A stretch of DNA of 27,010 nt from a virus, in IMG/VR virus record IMGVR_UViG_3300006789_000125, positions 1 through 27,010 of that record. One strand, given 5' to 3'. The position numbers and the translations under genes are program-made. Positions 8,367-16,511 of the stretch are shown here, piece after piece (positions within the stretch are counted from its first letter, which is position 1; every line of letters starts with the position of its first letter). The notes below the pieces were generated by a model. That model had not been told where the DNA came from and made no database searches. It saw only the letters and a program-made list of their open reading frames with translations.

Positions 8367-9680
8367 ATGACTGAGACAATTATCAACGATGATACTAAGT
8401 CTGTCTCTATGTTTGATGGTCTATCCAATCTTGCAACTGGATTAGGAACGGCGAAGGATAAGGGTACATATAATAGATGGGATCATAGTGGCAAGAACTA
8501 TGACCATGTTGCCTTATCCGCACGTTACCGGGAAGACTGGCTATCTCAAAAGGTATGCCAGATCATCCCACAAGACCTGACAAGAGAGTGGCGAAAGCTT
8601 AGCTCGGATTCTGCACAAGAGGCTGACAGACAATTTGAAGTCTCCAACATATTCCGTGAAGCTCACAAATGGGCAAGGCTGTATGGTACATCATTTATTG
8701 TTTTAGACATTGATGATGGCCGCACTACAGACAAGCCAGTAAACTGGAAGAATCTCAAACCTGGATGCTTACGTTCAATGCATGTTGTTGACCGTACCCG
8801 TATTGTAACCTTGGGTGAGATTGATCAACGACCAATGAGTGTTACCTTTGGTATGCCTGATCACTACCAGTTCGTAAATACTACTTCACCTATACATAAA
8901 GATCGGTTGATAAGATTTGAAGGTACAGAGTTACCTATCTATGAACGTCAACGTAACTTGTGGTATAGTGATAGTGTTCTGATACCTTTGATGACCCAGA
9001 TGGATGACTTCCACACTACTAGCCGGGCAGCTGCCCAAATGGTACAGGAGTCTAACACTGACATCATAAAGGTAGAGGGGCTAAGAAACATTCTACAGTC
9101 TGACGCTGGCACTAATGCTATGCTGAATCGCTTTACAGAATGGAAAAGTATTAAGTCAGTCTTTGGTGTATCAATCCTGGACTCCAATGAAGAGTACGAG
9201 CAGAAGAAGATACAGTTGTCTGGAGTAAAGGATTTGATATGGGAATACCTGAAGATGGTATCTGCCTCTGTATCTATTCCAGCCACAAGATTCTTATCTG
9301 CTTCACCTGATGGCATGAACGCTACAGGTGAGTCTGACTTAGTAAACTATATAGAAACACTCCAAGGACAGCACAAGTCTGTTTATGATCCTCGACTAAT
9401 AGTTGTAGATCAATTACTGGCTGCACATTTCGGACTAGGTGAGGAAGAATTCAAATATGAATGGAATTGTATCTTCCCTGAGTCTGCTGCACAAAAGGCT
9501 GAACGACTACGCCTAAAGTCTGAGGAGATGTTAAACTATACTTCAGCGGGTATCCTAAGTCCTGAGTCTGCATTAGCAGAACTTAAAGACTATGGAGCAG
9601 TACTACCAACTGCCAAAGTAGGAATTGACCCGAATAAACTACCACCAACCACAGGAAAACCTAATGGCGATTCTAAGTGA
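8367..9680 (+). CDS. Portal protein (DUF1073-type)
   Basis: At 437 residues this matches the DUF1073 portal family, the dodecameric ring at one capsid vertex through which DNA is packaged and ejected. Family-like features are the N-terminal YNRWDHSGKNYDHVALSARY region, ARLYGTSFIVLDIDDG in the clip/stem-leading part, the RLIRFEGTELP segment, the long helical stem DDFHTTSRAAAQMVQESN, and SIPATRFLSASPDGMNATGESDL towards the C-terminus, a characteristic portal segment. The start has AAGGA upstream. Its end overlaps the next gene by 17 bases in another frame, as is common for portal followed by protease/scaffold. Confidence is high from both sequence pattern and position. Confidence 0.88.
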   Translation: MTETIINDDTKSVSMFDGLSNLATGLGTAKDKGTYNRWDHSGKNYDHVALSARYREDWLSQKVCQIIPQDLTREWRKLSSDSAQEADRQFEVSNIFREAHKWARLYGTSFIVLDIDDGRTTDKPVNWKNLKPGCLRSMHVVDRTRIVTLGEIDQRPMSVTFGMPDHYQFVNTTSPIHKDRLIRFEGTELPIYERQRNLWYSDSVLIPLMTQMDDFHTTSRAAAQMVQESNTDIIKVEGLRNILQSDAGTNAMLNRFTEWKSIKSVFGVSILDSNEEYEQKKIQLSGVKDLIWEYLKMVSASVSIPATRFLSASPDGMNATGESDLVNYIETLQGQHKSVYDPRLIVVDQLLAAHFGLGEEEFKYEWNCIFPESAAQKAERLRLKSEEMLNYTSAGILSPESALAELKDYGAVLPTAKVGIDPNKLPPTTGKPNGDSK

Positions 9681-10716
9681 TGTAAAACTCGCTGACCGTA
9701 TTGAAGTGCCTACGGAGCGAAAGCTTACCGACTCTGGACAGATGCATGTACCTTGTGCATTTGCCCGTACTGGTTCGCAACTATACTCAGCTAAACAGCT
9801 GGGACTGCAAGATGAAGATCCTAATAAAGTTATCACAGTATGGCGTGACGAAGCTGATGTGTTTGCTGAAGACTCTATGAGTACTTTCCGCTCTGCACCA
9901 GTTACTATCGGACACCCTAAAGATGCTGAAGGTAAGGCTATTGCAGTTACTGCAAAGAATGCTTCTGACCTTCAGGTAGGTATGCTTGAGGGCATGCCAG
10001 TTCGTGATGAGGACACCTTGACAGGTACATTGATCCTAACTGATCAAGCTGCTATTGACGTAATTGAAGGCGGCACTCAAGAGCTCTCGGCAGGCTATCT
10101 ATGTGATATCGAAGAAGTAGATGGCAAGTATTACCAACGCAATATTCGTGCAAACCATATTGCAATCGTTGCTAAAGGTCGTGCTGGTTCAAGCTGCCGT
10201 GTTGCAGATGAGGATGAGCCTGCCATGGTTACTGATGAAGCTCATCAATTAGTAGTGGATGAGTTAGCTAAGGTTACAGCCGAACTAGAAACACAGAAGC
10301 AGCTTGTAACAGACTTCAAAGAGTCTGCCGAAAAAGCTGAGCTTACTGTAGAAAGTCTTAAAGTAGAGTTAGCTGATGCTGTGACTGCTGCGAGTGAGGG
10401 CGTAATTGAGCGCTGTCAAACTATCGAGAATGCTCGTCTAATTGCTGACATGCGTGACCTTGGTAGTAAATCTATTGCTGACATCCATCGTCTAGTAGTA
10501 GAAGACCAAATGCCTGAGAAGGATTTTAAAGATAAGAGTGAGGCTTATATTGCAGCCATGTTCGAAATCTTAGTAGATTCCTCTAAGGGCGAAACACCAA
10601 TGGGCAAACTACTTAAGCAACAGGAGACTCACATTACTGTGGATTCTAAGCCTGTGCAGAAAGTGGCAGATGCTCGTGCCCGTATGATCGCTCGCCAGAA
10701 AAAAGCTGGCAAGTAA
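9664..10716 (+). CDS. DUF2213 protein: probable prohead protease fused to scaffold-like region
   Basis: The product has 350 residues. The N-terminal 180 residues follow the DUF2213 pattern: TIGHP with H84, ELSAGY with S142, and NHIAIVAKGRAG with H165. In related U35/S78-type prohead proteases the first His and the Ser of an (S/L)-S-x-G-(F/Y) motif are catalytic, so H84 and S142 are likely active-site residues, by family analogy. Residues about 205-275 are a charged coiled-coil-like helix, as in internal scaffolds, and the C-terminus is basic. The position between portal and capsid genes fits assembly and maturation of the head. I chose the ATG at 9664, which has AGGAAA before it, over an in-frame TTG at 9625 that lies inside the portal gene. 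Protease activity is inferred, not shown. Confidence 0.78.
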   Translation: MAILSDVKLADRIEVPTERKLTDSGQMHVPCAFARTGSQLYSAKQLGLQDEDPNKVITVWRDEADVFAEDSMSTFRSAPVTIGHPKDAEGKAIAVTAKNASDLQVGMLEGMPVRDEDTLTGTLILTDQAAIDVIEGGTQELSAGYLCDIEEVDGKYYQRNIRANHIAIVAKGRAGSSCRVADEDEPAMVTDEAHQLVVDELAKVTAELETQKQLVTDFKESAEKAELTVESLKVELADAVTAASEGVIERCQTIENARLIADMRDLGSKSIADIHRLVVEDQMPEKDFKDKSEAYIAAMFEILVDSSKGETPMGKLLKQQETHITVDSKPVQKVADARARMIARQKKAGK

Positions 10717-10745
10717 TAACTCAATAATTACTAAGGAAATATATT

Positions 10746-11279
10746 ATGCCTATTCAAGATTTTAACTTATACACCAAGAACGGTTACGCTGGCGATCTCG
10801 TAGATTCAGGTCCTCGCGTTGTCCAGACTGGTATCCTGACTGATGCCACTCTAGGCTTTGGTAAGGCTGTATCCCGTGATGCATCTGTTGACAACCCTCG
10901 TGGTGTGAAAGGTGGTACTGCTGATACTGCTAATGTAAAAGTATTCGCCATCTCACAGCGTGAATATAACCATGAAGCAAGTGTACGTCCTTCTGATGGC
11001 TCAACTGCTTACCTTGAAACTGAGTCAGTATCACTTATCCGTCAAGGTTATTTGTACATCCGTCTAGTAGGTACAACTGCTGTTACTGATTTGTCAGTAC
11101 CTTTGAATGTTGTTACTACTGGCTCTAGTGGTATCTCTCCAGGCCCAGATGGTAAGGCCATCGTATTGGGTGACTTCACAGCTGTTACCCCTGGTACTGG
11201 TATTAAGGCGACCTCTAACGTCTACCCAGACGAGCTAGGCGGTGAAGGTGATATCATTAAGGTACGTATCGACATCTAA
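10746..11279 (+). CDS. Capsid cement/decoration-like structural protein
   Basis: This protein of 177 residues lies between the protease/scaffold gene and the major capsid gene, where myophages with a DUF2184 capsid encode a cement protein that stabilises the shell. The sequence is beta-rich with Gly- and Thr-containing turns and no Cys. It contains a region typical of such proteins (SVSLIRQGYLYIRLVG), and it ends in a strand, IIKVRIDI. The start is preceded by AAGGAAAT. No enzyme motif is present. The assignment rests on position, size and general look; a minor capsid role is the main alternative. Confidence 0.65.
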   Translation: MPIQDFNLYTKNGYAGDLVDSGPRVVQTGILTDATLGFGKAVSRDASVDNPRGVKGGTADTANVKVFAISQREYNHEASVRPSDGSTAYLETESVSLIRQGYLYIRLVGTTAVTDLSVPLNVVTTGSSGISPGPDGKAIVLGDFTAVTPGTGIKATSNVYPDELGGEGDIIKVRIDI

Positions 11280-11302
11280 AGTCGGACTAACCGAACTCTT
11301 AA

Positions 11303-11322
11303 GGCCTGAGAATTCTCGGGCC
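11303..11322 (+). promoter_or_regulatory. GC-rich hairpin between cement and capsid genes
   Basis: An inverted repeat GGCCTGAG / CTCGGGCC (one T-G pair) encloses AATT, giving an 8-bp stem in RNA. It lies 23 bases after the stop of the cement-like gene and 26 bases before the major capsid start. No run of T follows, so it is not a standard intrinsic terminator. It may protect or define the 5' end of a capsid mRNA, or act as a weak terminator. Confidence 0.45.
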
Positions 11323-11348
11323 AAATTAAATATCTATAAGGATCTATT

Positions 11349-12464
11349 ATGTCTAAAGTAGTAAAAGCTTACGCAATTGATGAAGTATCTGGTAATCTGA
11401 TGGAAGATCAGCCTATGGTTGACTACACACTTGACGATGCCACCTTGCACCTAATTAGTACTGGCATGCTTGCTAACGATGATGAAGGTGTATTCTTTCA
11501 GCGTCAGCTTGAATATATTCAGGCGGGAAGCTTCGACATTCTCTACCCTAATCTCAAGGGCCGTGAGTTGTTCGCACTTAATACTGAAGGTGGTGAGGGT
11601 ATTAACTCTATCACTTACCGCAGCTATGACAAGCGTGGTGAGACTCAGGTAATTGCTGGTAAAGCAACTGACCTACCTCGTGGTGACATCCACGGTATCG
11701 AGAATACCATCTCTGTTAAGACCTTAGGTAACGCCTTTGGTTTCTCCCGTCAGGAACTTGCTTCTGCTAAGTTGACTGGCCTTCCTCTTGAAGCTCAGAA
11801 GGCTAATGCATCTCGTCTTTCTTATGAAGAGAAAGTAAACCAGTTGATCTTCTTTGGTGATCGTGCCAACAAGCTTCACGGTTTCTATGATGGTCCTGCC
11901 GATGCACCTTGCCTTACTGTTGATCGTAACGTAGTAGCTCAAGCCTCTGCTGGTTCTAATGTTCGCTGGCGTGGTCTTAAGACCCCTGATGAGATCATTG
12001 CAGATTTGAACACTGCACTGACTAAGATGTACTCTGACACCAAGCAGATATTCAGTCCTGATATGATCATCATGTCTGTTGCTAATAAGAAGTTGTTGCA
12101 GAACACTCCACGTTCTTTGCAGAGTGATGTATCTATCCTCAACTGGTTCTTGGCCAATAACGACTTCATTACTTCTGCGGATCAGATCAAAGACGTAAAC
12201 GAAGTTGCTGGCATCTACCCAGCTACTAATGATGCAGGTTCTCCTACTGGTGCTTTGTCTGACCAGATCAAGCCTGGTAATGGTGGTGAAGGTTTCACTG
12301 TAGTTGCTTCAGGTGCAGATAACATGCGCGTTCGTGAGCCTTTCCCTTACATGCACTTGCCAGTACAGTACAAAGGCCTGGAGTTTGAAGTAAACTGCTA
12401 TGGTCGCTTCGCTGGTCTTGAGATGATACGTCCAGCTGCCGTAAGCCATTGGGTTGGTATCTAA
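11349..12464 (+). CDS. Major capsid protein (DUF2184-type)
   Basis: The protein has 371 residues and follows the DUF2184 capsid pattern, a variant of the HK97 fold. An N-terminal helical arm with FFQRQLEYIQ is followed by ILYPNLKGRELFAL, a region GINSITYRSYDKRGE and then GNAFGFSRQELASAKLTG. Also present are EEKVNQLIFFGD, the conserved turn LHGFYD, the region IIADLNTAL and a late PFPYMHLPVQYKGLEF segment. Codon use favours GCT, GGT, CGT and other codons typical of strongly expressed genes more than the neighbours do. The start has AAGGATC upstream. Hairpins lie on both sides (11303-11322 and 12484-12510). This is the shell protein, made in hundreds of copies per virion. Confidence 0.85.
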   Translation: MSKVVKAYAIDEVSGNLMEDQPMVDYTLDDATLHLISTGMLANDDEGVFFQRQLEYIQAGSFDILYPNLKGRELFALNTEGGEGINSITYRSYDKRGETQVIAGKATDLPRGDIHGIENTISVKTLGNAFGFSRQELASAKLTGLPLEAQKANASRLSYEEKVNQLIFFGDRANKLHGFYDGPADAPCLTVDRNVVAQASAGSNVRWRGLKTPDEIIADLNTALTKMYSDTKQIFSPDMIIMSVANKKLLQNTPRSLQSDVSILNWFLANNDFITSADQIKDVNEVAGIYPATNDAGSPTGALSDQIKPGNGGEGFTVVASGADNMRVREPFPYMHLPVQYKGLEFEVNCYGRFAGLEMIRPAAVSHWVGI

Positions 12465-12483
12465 TACTCCTTATTAAATAACC

Positions 12484-12510
12484 CCAGGGCCTATAAAGCG
12501 TAGGCCCTGG
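12484..12510 (+). terminator. Strong hairpin after the capsid gene (possible terminator or mRNA-stabilising stem)
   Basis: CCAGGGCCTA and TAGGCCCTGG form a perfect 10-bp stem with a 7-base loop, starting 19 bases after the capsid stop. The 3' flank is TAGTGGG, so there is no U tract and factor-independent termination would be poor. A role as a processing or decay barrier for the capsid mRNA, or a leaky terminator reducing downstream expression, fits better. Confidence 0.55.
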
Positions 12511-12526
12511 TAGTGGGAGATAGTGT

Positions 12527-12778
12527 ATGACAATTAAACCCGCAAAACTTCTTTGCTTAGAGAACATCGTAGGGGCGACCTTGCTTTCGTTCTTTACGTG
12601 GGTAGTTCTATCCCTGTTCGAAATTGAACAGGCTGTTGCTGTTATTCAGTCAGAGCAGGTAATTGATAAGCAGGTAAATAAAGAAGTACGCGAGATGCGT
12701 GATATCATCATCAGAATTGACAGCAATGTTCATTACATACGTGAGGACATTGTTAGGTCACAGAACAAAACCAAATAA
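12527..12778 (+). CDS. Small single-span membrane protein with charged helical tail
   Basis: The protein has 83 residues. Residues about 14-31 form one hydrophobic segment (IVGATLLSFFTWVVLSLF) after a short N-terminal stretch with two Lys. The rest is a heptad-like, highly charged helix (IDKQVNKEVREMRDIIIRID) ending in KTK. Topology is probably N-in or N-out with a soluble coiled coil. The start has GGGAG upstream, and it directly follows the capsid hairpin. A membrane protein is odd within a head module. Possible roles are a holin/antiholin-like protein, a superinfection or host-membrane factor, or a helper of head assembly. Nothing allows a choice. Confidence 0.65.
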   Translation: MTIKPAKLLCLENIVGATLLSFFTWVVLSLFEIEQAVAVIQSEQVIDKQVNKEVREMRDIIIRIDSNVHYIREDIVRSQNKTK

Positions 12779-12796
12779 CTTAAAGAGGAATCTATT

Positions 12797-13150
12797 GTGA
12801 AAATTCAATCCAAACTAGCCTTCAAAACTTCTATCCTAGCTCGTCATAAGATTGTTGACAAAGAAGCTGAAGCTGTAGTAATTGGTGGTCTTGTGCCAGA
12901 GTACTTAAACATTCCTGCCGGGTCTACTATTGAGTTGCCTGATAATGAATGGAAGAAGTTTGCAACTGCTGCTGAAGGCATGATCGAGAATGGCGAGCTA
13001 GTGTTACTAGTTGCTCCCAAGCTTTCAGATAAGGAAGCTAAGGCTGCTCGTGCTGCTAAAGTTGCTGCTGCTAAGGCATTACTTGCCGAAGAAGATGAAG
13101 CTACTAATAAGTCAGCCACTACTAAGTCTGCCACTAAGAAGGCTAAGTGA
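12797..13150 (+). CDS. Hypothetical head/connector-region protein with Ala/Lys-rich tail
   Basis: The 117-residue product starts at GTG (12797) with AGAGGAA upstream; no ATG fits. The first 75 residues look like a compact domain with strands AEAVVIGG, STIELP and GELVLLV. From about residue 76 the protein becomes a low-complexity helix of Ala, Lys and Glu, and ends in alternating Ser/Ala/Thr/Lys resembling basic histone-like tails. The last base overlaps the next start (TGATG). I know of small proteins of this shape between capsid and connector genes in myophages, but no function is established. The basic tail could contact DNA or a negatively charged partner. Confidence 0.6.
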   Translation: MKIQSKLAFKTSILARHKIVDKEAEAVVIGGLVPEYLNIPAGSTIELPDNEWKKFATAAEGMIENGELVLLVAPKLSDKEAKAARAAKVAAAKALLAEEDEATNKSATTKSATKKAK

Positions 13151-13509
13151 TGGCTACTCTGGCAGACTTCCGCGCAAGACTTCCAGAGTTCAATGATGTA
13201 CTAGATGCTCGTGTGCAGTTATTCCTAGATGATGCTGCACTGGTTATGTACTCTCCTGGGAAGTGGAGAGACGTTTACGACATTGCACAGGTGTACTTAG
13301 CAGCCCACTGGCTTTACGCAGCTAATAGGACAGAGGCAGGGGATGCAGGGGCACTAGCACCTGTAGCTCATAAAGAGACTAATGATGTAGTAATCAAAAG
13401 AGCTGTTGGTGCATCCAAGTCATCTTCTGATGACTTCGGATCAACCTCTTACGGGAAGCGGTATATGTTCTATCGTGACATGATGTTCGCAGGACCAGTA
13501 GGTATTTAG
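13150..13509 (+). CDS. Head-tail connector/adaptor (DUF4054-like)
   Basis: The protein has 119 residues. The opening ADFRARLPEFNDVLDARVQLFLDDA is split by a short loop from the helical DIAQVYLAAHWLYA. This is the pattern of DUF4054 and related gp6/gp15-type connectors, which form a ring below the portal. A glycine- and serine-rich part and the aromatic YGKRYMFYRDMMF end follow, as in family members. I chose the ATG at 13150, which overlaps the previous stop by one base, and not the adjoining in-frame GTG at 13147. It is followed after one base by the next neck gene. Confidence 0.75.
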   Translation: MATLADFRARLPEFNDVLDARVQLFLDDAALVMYSPGKWRDVYDIAQVYLAAHWLYAANRTEAGDAGALAPVAHKETNDVVIKRAVGASKSSSDDFGSTSYGKRYMFYRDMMFAGPVGI

Positions 13510-13510
13510 T

Positions 13511-13888
13511 ATGACCATGCAAATGACAGAAGCCTTTGATGCTGACATGCTGACAAGGCTGACTAAGTACACAATATCCGCAGGTACTTATGATGCTAAT
13601 AACGACTGGGTAGAAGGGGCTCAAGTAGCCTCCACTATCTTTGGAGTTATCATAGCAGGTAACAAGTTCTCCCAACTGGAAGAGGGTATTTCTGTAGATG
13701 CTACTCCTGGAGGGGAAAGGCTTCGTGACTACCTTAGTATGAGTTGCATTGATAAGTATAAGCTCGACCATGGGGACATGGTTGGTTATAAAAGTAAGTA
13801 CTACCGAGTCATACAAATGAGTGATGAGGATACTTACGGGTATCGTGAATACTTGCTTGAGAAGGACAAGAACTGGAGCCCAGACTAA
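13511..13888 (+). CDS. Probable head-closure / neck protein
   Basis: The protein has 125 residues and lies between the DUF4054-like connector and the gp12-like neck protein, where myophages and siphophages encode the head-completion or stopper protein that closes the DNA channel. The sequence is mainly beta: TIFGVIIAG, a middle loop with VDATPGGERL, then HGDMVGYKSKYYRVIQM, a beta-hairpin arrangement typical of head-closure proteins with an SPP1 gp16-like fold. Its stop overlaps the next start (TAATG). The function is inferred from position and fold type; specific homologues cannot be named. Confidence 0.6.
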   Translation: MTMQMTEAFDADMLTRLTKYTISAGTYDANNDWVEGAQVASTIFGVIIAGNKFSQLEEGISVDATPGGERLRDYLSMSCIDKYKLDHGDMVGYKSKYYRVIQMSDEDTYGYREYLLEKDKNWSPD

Positions 13889-14439
13889 TGAGATCAGATG
13901 TTCAGATTATGCAGTACTTCATAGACTTAATGGTAGGTATTCCTAAGTTTTCTTATCCAGCTAATAAGCAAGGTAAGCGGCCCAGTGGGGACTTCTGCTC
14001 TATTAAGTTAATTGAAGAGTATCAAGAAAGTATCCCGGCTCAATTCATTAAGTCACAAACTGATGAAACTACTACATACCTGACAAGATCATTATCCAGA
14101 TTACGGTTCCGTATAGGTTTAGTGGATGAGGAAGGGACAGCCGGAATTAAAATCATGCATGGTTGGACTAGCCATGCTATGCGGTCATTGATGCATGAGA
14201 CAGGCTTCGGGTTTATACGATGCACTCCTCTAGGTAACGAAGCTGCGAAGCTTGAGCATACTGAGTGGGAACCTAGACAAGGATTTAGCCTTGATGTCTA
14301 TGCCGAGCGTAACTTTGAAGAGACTGTAAATAATATGCAGAAAGTCATAGTGGCAGGCAAGTTCATTACCCAAGGACTAGAAGAAGTAAACTTACCAGAC
14401 ATCGTTGTAAACCCTTACGACATTGACTATCCAAACTAA
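13888..14439 (+). CDS. Phage neck terminator protein (gp12-like, LIC_12616-type)
   Basis: The product has 183 residues and resembles the gp12-like neck/tail terminator family. It has an N-terminal helix (QIMQYFIDLMVGIP), a strand region with KLIEEYQESIP, and the RLRFRIGLVDEEG strand. These are followed by helix MHGWTSHAMRSLMHETGFGFIRC and the SLDVYAERNFEE strand near the end. Such proteins cap the tail tube and join it to the head. Placement just before the sheath gene is what the family shows in contractile-tail phages. The start overlaps the previous stop by one base. The call is good at family level. Confidence 0.72.
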   Translation: MRSDVQIMQYFIDLMVGIPKFSYPANKQGKRPSGDFCSIKLIEEYQESIPAQFIKSQTDETTTYLTRSLSRLRFRIGLVDEEGTAGIKIMHGWTSHAMRSLMHETGFGFIRCTPLGNEAAKLEHTEWEPRQGFSLDVYAERNFEETVNNMQKVIVAGKFITQGLEEVNLPDIVVNPYDIDYPN

Positions 14440-14453
14440 CAAGGACCATATAT

Positions 14454-15974
14454 ATGGCTATTGAAATAACAGAATTCGCTAATGTCTCTATCTCTGTATC
14501 CCCTACGGGCGTACAAGGTGGTAACTTTGGCATCTTAGGATTCCTAGCAAGTGACGGTGATTCGGTACTTGCAGGTAAACAAATACTCCCAGCAGAGCGT
14601 TACCGTTCTTATACAAGCCTGGCTGGAGTAGCTGCTGATTGGGCCGCTACATCTGAAGTATACAAAGCGGCTACTGCCTTCTATGGACAGACCCCTACAC
14701 CTACTGACTTTGTTGTTCAGATGTGTTATGAGTCTGCACAGCCTGCTACATTAACTGGTGGCGGTACTGGAACTGCTGATGAGCTTAAAGCGGCTATCCT
14801 AGGATCTGGTGATAGTGCTAACTTTACCATTGAGATGGATGCCTTAGGTGAAATTGTAGTAAGTGACTTAGATCTTACTAGTGTTCCAGCTCCTGCTACC
14901 TTTGATGCAATTGCATCTGAAGTTACTTTGCAGTTGATTGCTGGAGGACTAACAGGTATCAGTGTAACTCACAATGGATATCAATTCGTTGTAAAAGGTG
15001 TTGCAACAGGTGCTGGCGTAGGTTTGCTAACTGCTGCCACTGGCGGTGCTGCTGAGCTACTAGGACTACAGGTACATCAGGCTAAACTATCTCAAGGCAT
15101 AGATTCAGAAACTGCACTAGATGCCTTAGCTGCTGCTGATGTAGCCGGTATTGATGCAGTAGGTCTAGTCACTGATAAGAAGTGGCGTGATAATAACTCT
15201 GCCGTACAGCCTGCCAATGTTACTGAGGCCATAGCTGTATACGCCGAAGGTGCTAAGCGTATCTTCTGCAATACTTCTAATGACACTACTTGCATTAGTG
15301 CTTTCGATGATAACAACCCAACTGATGTAATTCATAAGTTGAAGAACCGCACACTACGGTTTACTTTATCTACGTTTAGTAAGGATGCATCAGCGTACCC
15401 ATCTGCTTCAGTATTTGGTCGTGCTGCCTCTGTAAACTTCTCAGCTGTTGACAGTACTATTACTTTGAACCTAAAGCAGATGCCCGGTATTTCTGCCGAG
15501 AATCTTACACCTAACGAACTGGCTAACCTACGTGCTCGTTTCGGTTCAGCTATTGTTCAGATTGGTACAGGTATTAATGCCCGTACTGGCTTTGTAGACT
15601 CACGCATGTCTTCTGGCTCATGGCTAGATACTACACATGGCCTGCTGTGGTTAGAGAATCGCTGTGAAGTTGATATCTTTAACTTACTGTACCAGAGTAA
15701 TACTAAGATACCTTACACTCAGGAAGGTATTAATACTGTTGTATCTAAGTTAGATGGATCTCTTCAGGCTGCTGTTCGTAACGGACTATGCGCCCCTGGG
15801 TACTTGCCAAATGATGATAGATTCTTGCCTAAGGGATATCGTATCAATGCAGTATCTCTTGAAGACACTCCTAGCTCAGACAAATCAAACCGAGTGTACA
15901 TGGGCATCTCTTTCGAGATGGTTGGTGCTGGTGCATTGCATGCAGTCGAGATCTCTGGCAGCTTCGCAGAGTAA
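14454..15974 (+). CDS. Tail sheath protein (DUF3383-type)
   Basis: The protein has 506 residues and follows the DUF3383 contractile sheath pattern: the N-terminal ITEFANVSISVSPTGVQ with FGILGFLAS, the segment AERYRSYTSLAGVAADW followed by YKAATAFYGQTPTP, and the C-terminal domain TKIPYTQEGINTVVSKLDGSLQAAVRNG. About residues 100-205 form an inserted, small-residue-rich domain that would project outward from the sheath. Sheath monomers hold the extended state and contract to drive the tube through the envelope. The start has AAGGACC upstream. It is followed by a stable hairpin and then the tube gene. Codon choice is of the highly expressed type, as for the capsid gene. This gene establishes myovirus morphology. 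Confidence 0.88.
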   Translation: MAIEITEFANVSISVSPTGVQGGNFGILGFLASDGDSVLAGKQILPAERYRSYTSLAGVAADWAATSEVYKAATAFYGQTPTPTDFVVQMCYESAQPATLTGGGTGTADELKAAILGSGDSANFTIEMDALGEIVVSDLDLTSVPAPATFDAIASEVTLQLIAGGLTGISVTHNGYQFVVKGVATGAGVGLLTAATGGAAELLGLQVHQAKLSQGIDSETALDALAAADVAGIDAVGLVTDKKWRDNNSAVQPANVTEAIAVYAEGAKRIFCNTSNDTTCISAFDDNNPTDVIHKLKNRTLRFTLSTFSKDASAYPSASVFGRAASVNFSAVDSTITLNLKQMPGISAENLTPNELANLRARFGSAIVQIGTGINARTGFVDSRMSSGSWLDTTHGLLWLENRCEVDIFNLLYQSNTKIPYTQEGINTVVSKLDGSLQAAVRNGLCAPGYLPNDDRFLPKGYRINAVSLEDTPSSDKSNRVYMGISFEMVGAGALHAVEISGSFAE

Positions 15975-15984
15975 ATTTTAATAA

Positions 15985-15998
15985 GGGGCTACGGCCCC
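15985..15998 (+). promoter_or_regulatory. Short stable hairpin between sheath and tube genes
   Basis: GGGGC and GCCCC pair around TACG. The closing C-UACG-G belongs to the exceptionally stable UNCG tetraloop class. It lies 10 bases after the sheath stop and 17 bases before the tube start, with no T run after it. It could set different levels or stabilities for the sheath and tube messages. Confidence 0.5.
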
Positions 15999-16015
15999 AC
16001 TAATGAGGGTACTAT

Positions 16016-16501
16016 ATGTATCAGTACAGCTTTGCAAATACTGACCTAATCGTAACAGCAGACTACCCAGGGAATCAAAACCCAGCCACATTTAAGATTC
16101 GTGGCTATGCTGCTGGTGAGGGTCTGATTAATATCCAACGCCGTTCTCCTATTGCTACCACCATGTTCGGTGCATACGGTGATATGGTTGTCTCCATGCT
16201 ACGTATTAAAGGTGGTGATGTAGCCTTCCCAGTTCTTATGAATGCTCCCGAGAACAAGTACCTGCAAGACTGGGCCAACTGGTTCCAAGAGCAGGCTATG
16301 GCTGGTGGTGAACTTATTCAGCCTATTCAAGTTGCCTTCCGAGACAACATGGGCAAAGACCAAGCACAATGTACTAATGGTGTGATCTTGGCTATGCCTG
16401 GTATGGTTCGTGGACAGACTATGAACACTGTTACTTGGGTTCTGTCGTTCGAGAAAATCGAATACGAGCGTAACTCAGGTGCAGATGCGAATAACCTTTA
16501 A
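16016..16501 (+). CDS. Tail tube protein (DUF3277-type)
   Basis: The 161-residue protein directly follows the sheath gene. It fits the DUF3277 tail tube family in size and pattern: N-terminal YSFANTDLIVTADYPG, then MFGAYGDMVVSMLRIKGGDV, then DWANWFQEQAMAGGE and a late VTWVLSFEKIEYERNSGADANN. Tube proteins stack as hexameric rings around the tape measure and form the DNA conduit. The start has GAGGGT upstream. A genuine intrinsic terminator follows 10 bases after the stop, so the sheath-tube transcripts probably end partly there. It is among the most abundant virion proteins. Confidence 0.85.
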   Translation: MYQYSFANTDLIVTADYPGNQNPATFKIRGYAAGEGLINIQRRSPIATTMFGAYGDMVVSMLRIKGGDVAFPVLMNAPENKYLQDWANWFQEQAMAGGELIQPIQVAFRDNMGKDQAQCTNGVILAMPGMVRGQTMNTVTWVLSFEKIEYERNSGADANNL

Positions 16502-16511
16502 GTAATACCTA

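Noticed and set aside
9625-9663. TTG start for the DUF2213 gene within the portal gene
   Set aside because: It has no ribosome binding site, and the extra residues (TRINYHQP...) are out-of-frame portal coding sequence. The ATG at 9664 has AGGAAA upstream.
13394-13816. 140-codon open frame on the - strand across two neck genes
   Set aside because: It overlaps two well-supported + strand genes, has no recognisable motif, and starts inside one and ends inside the other.
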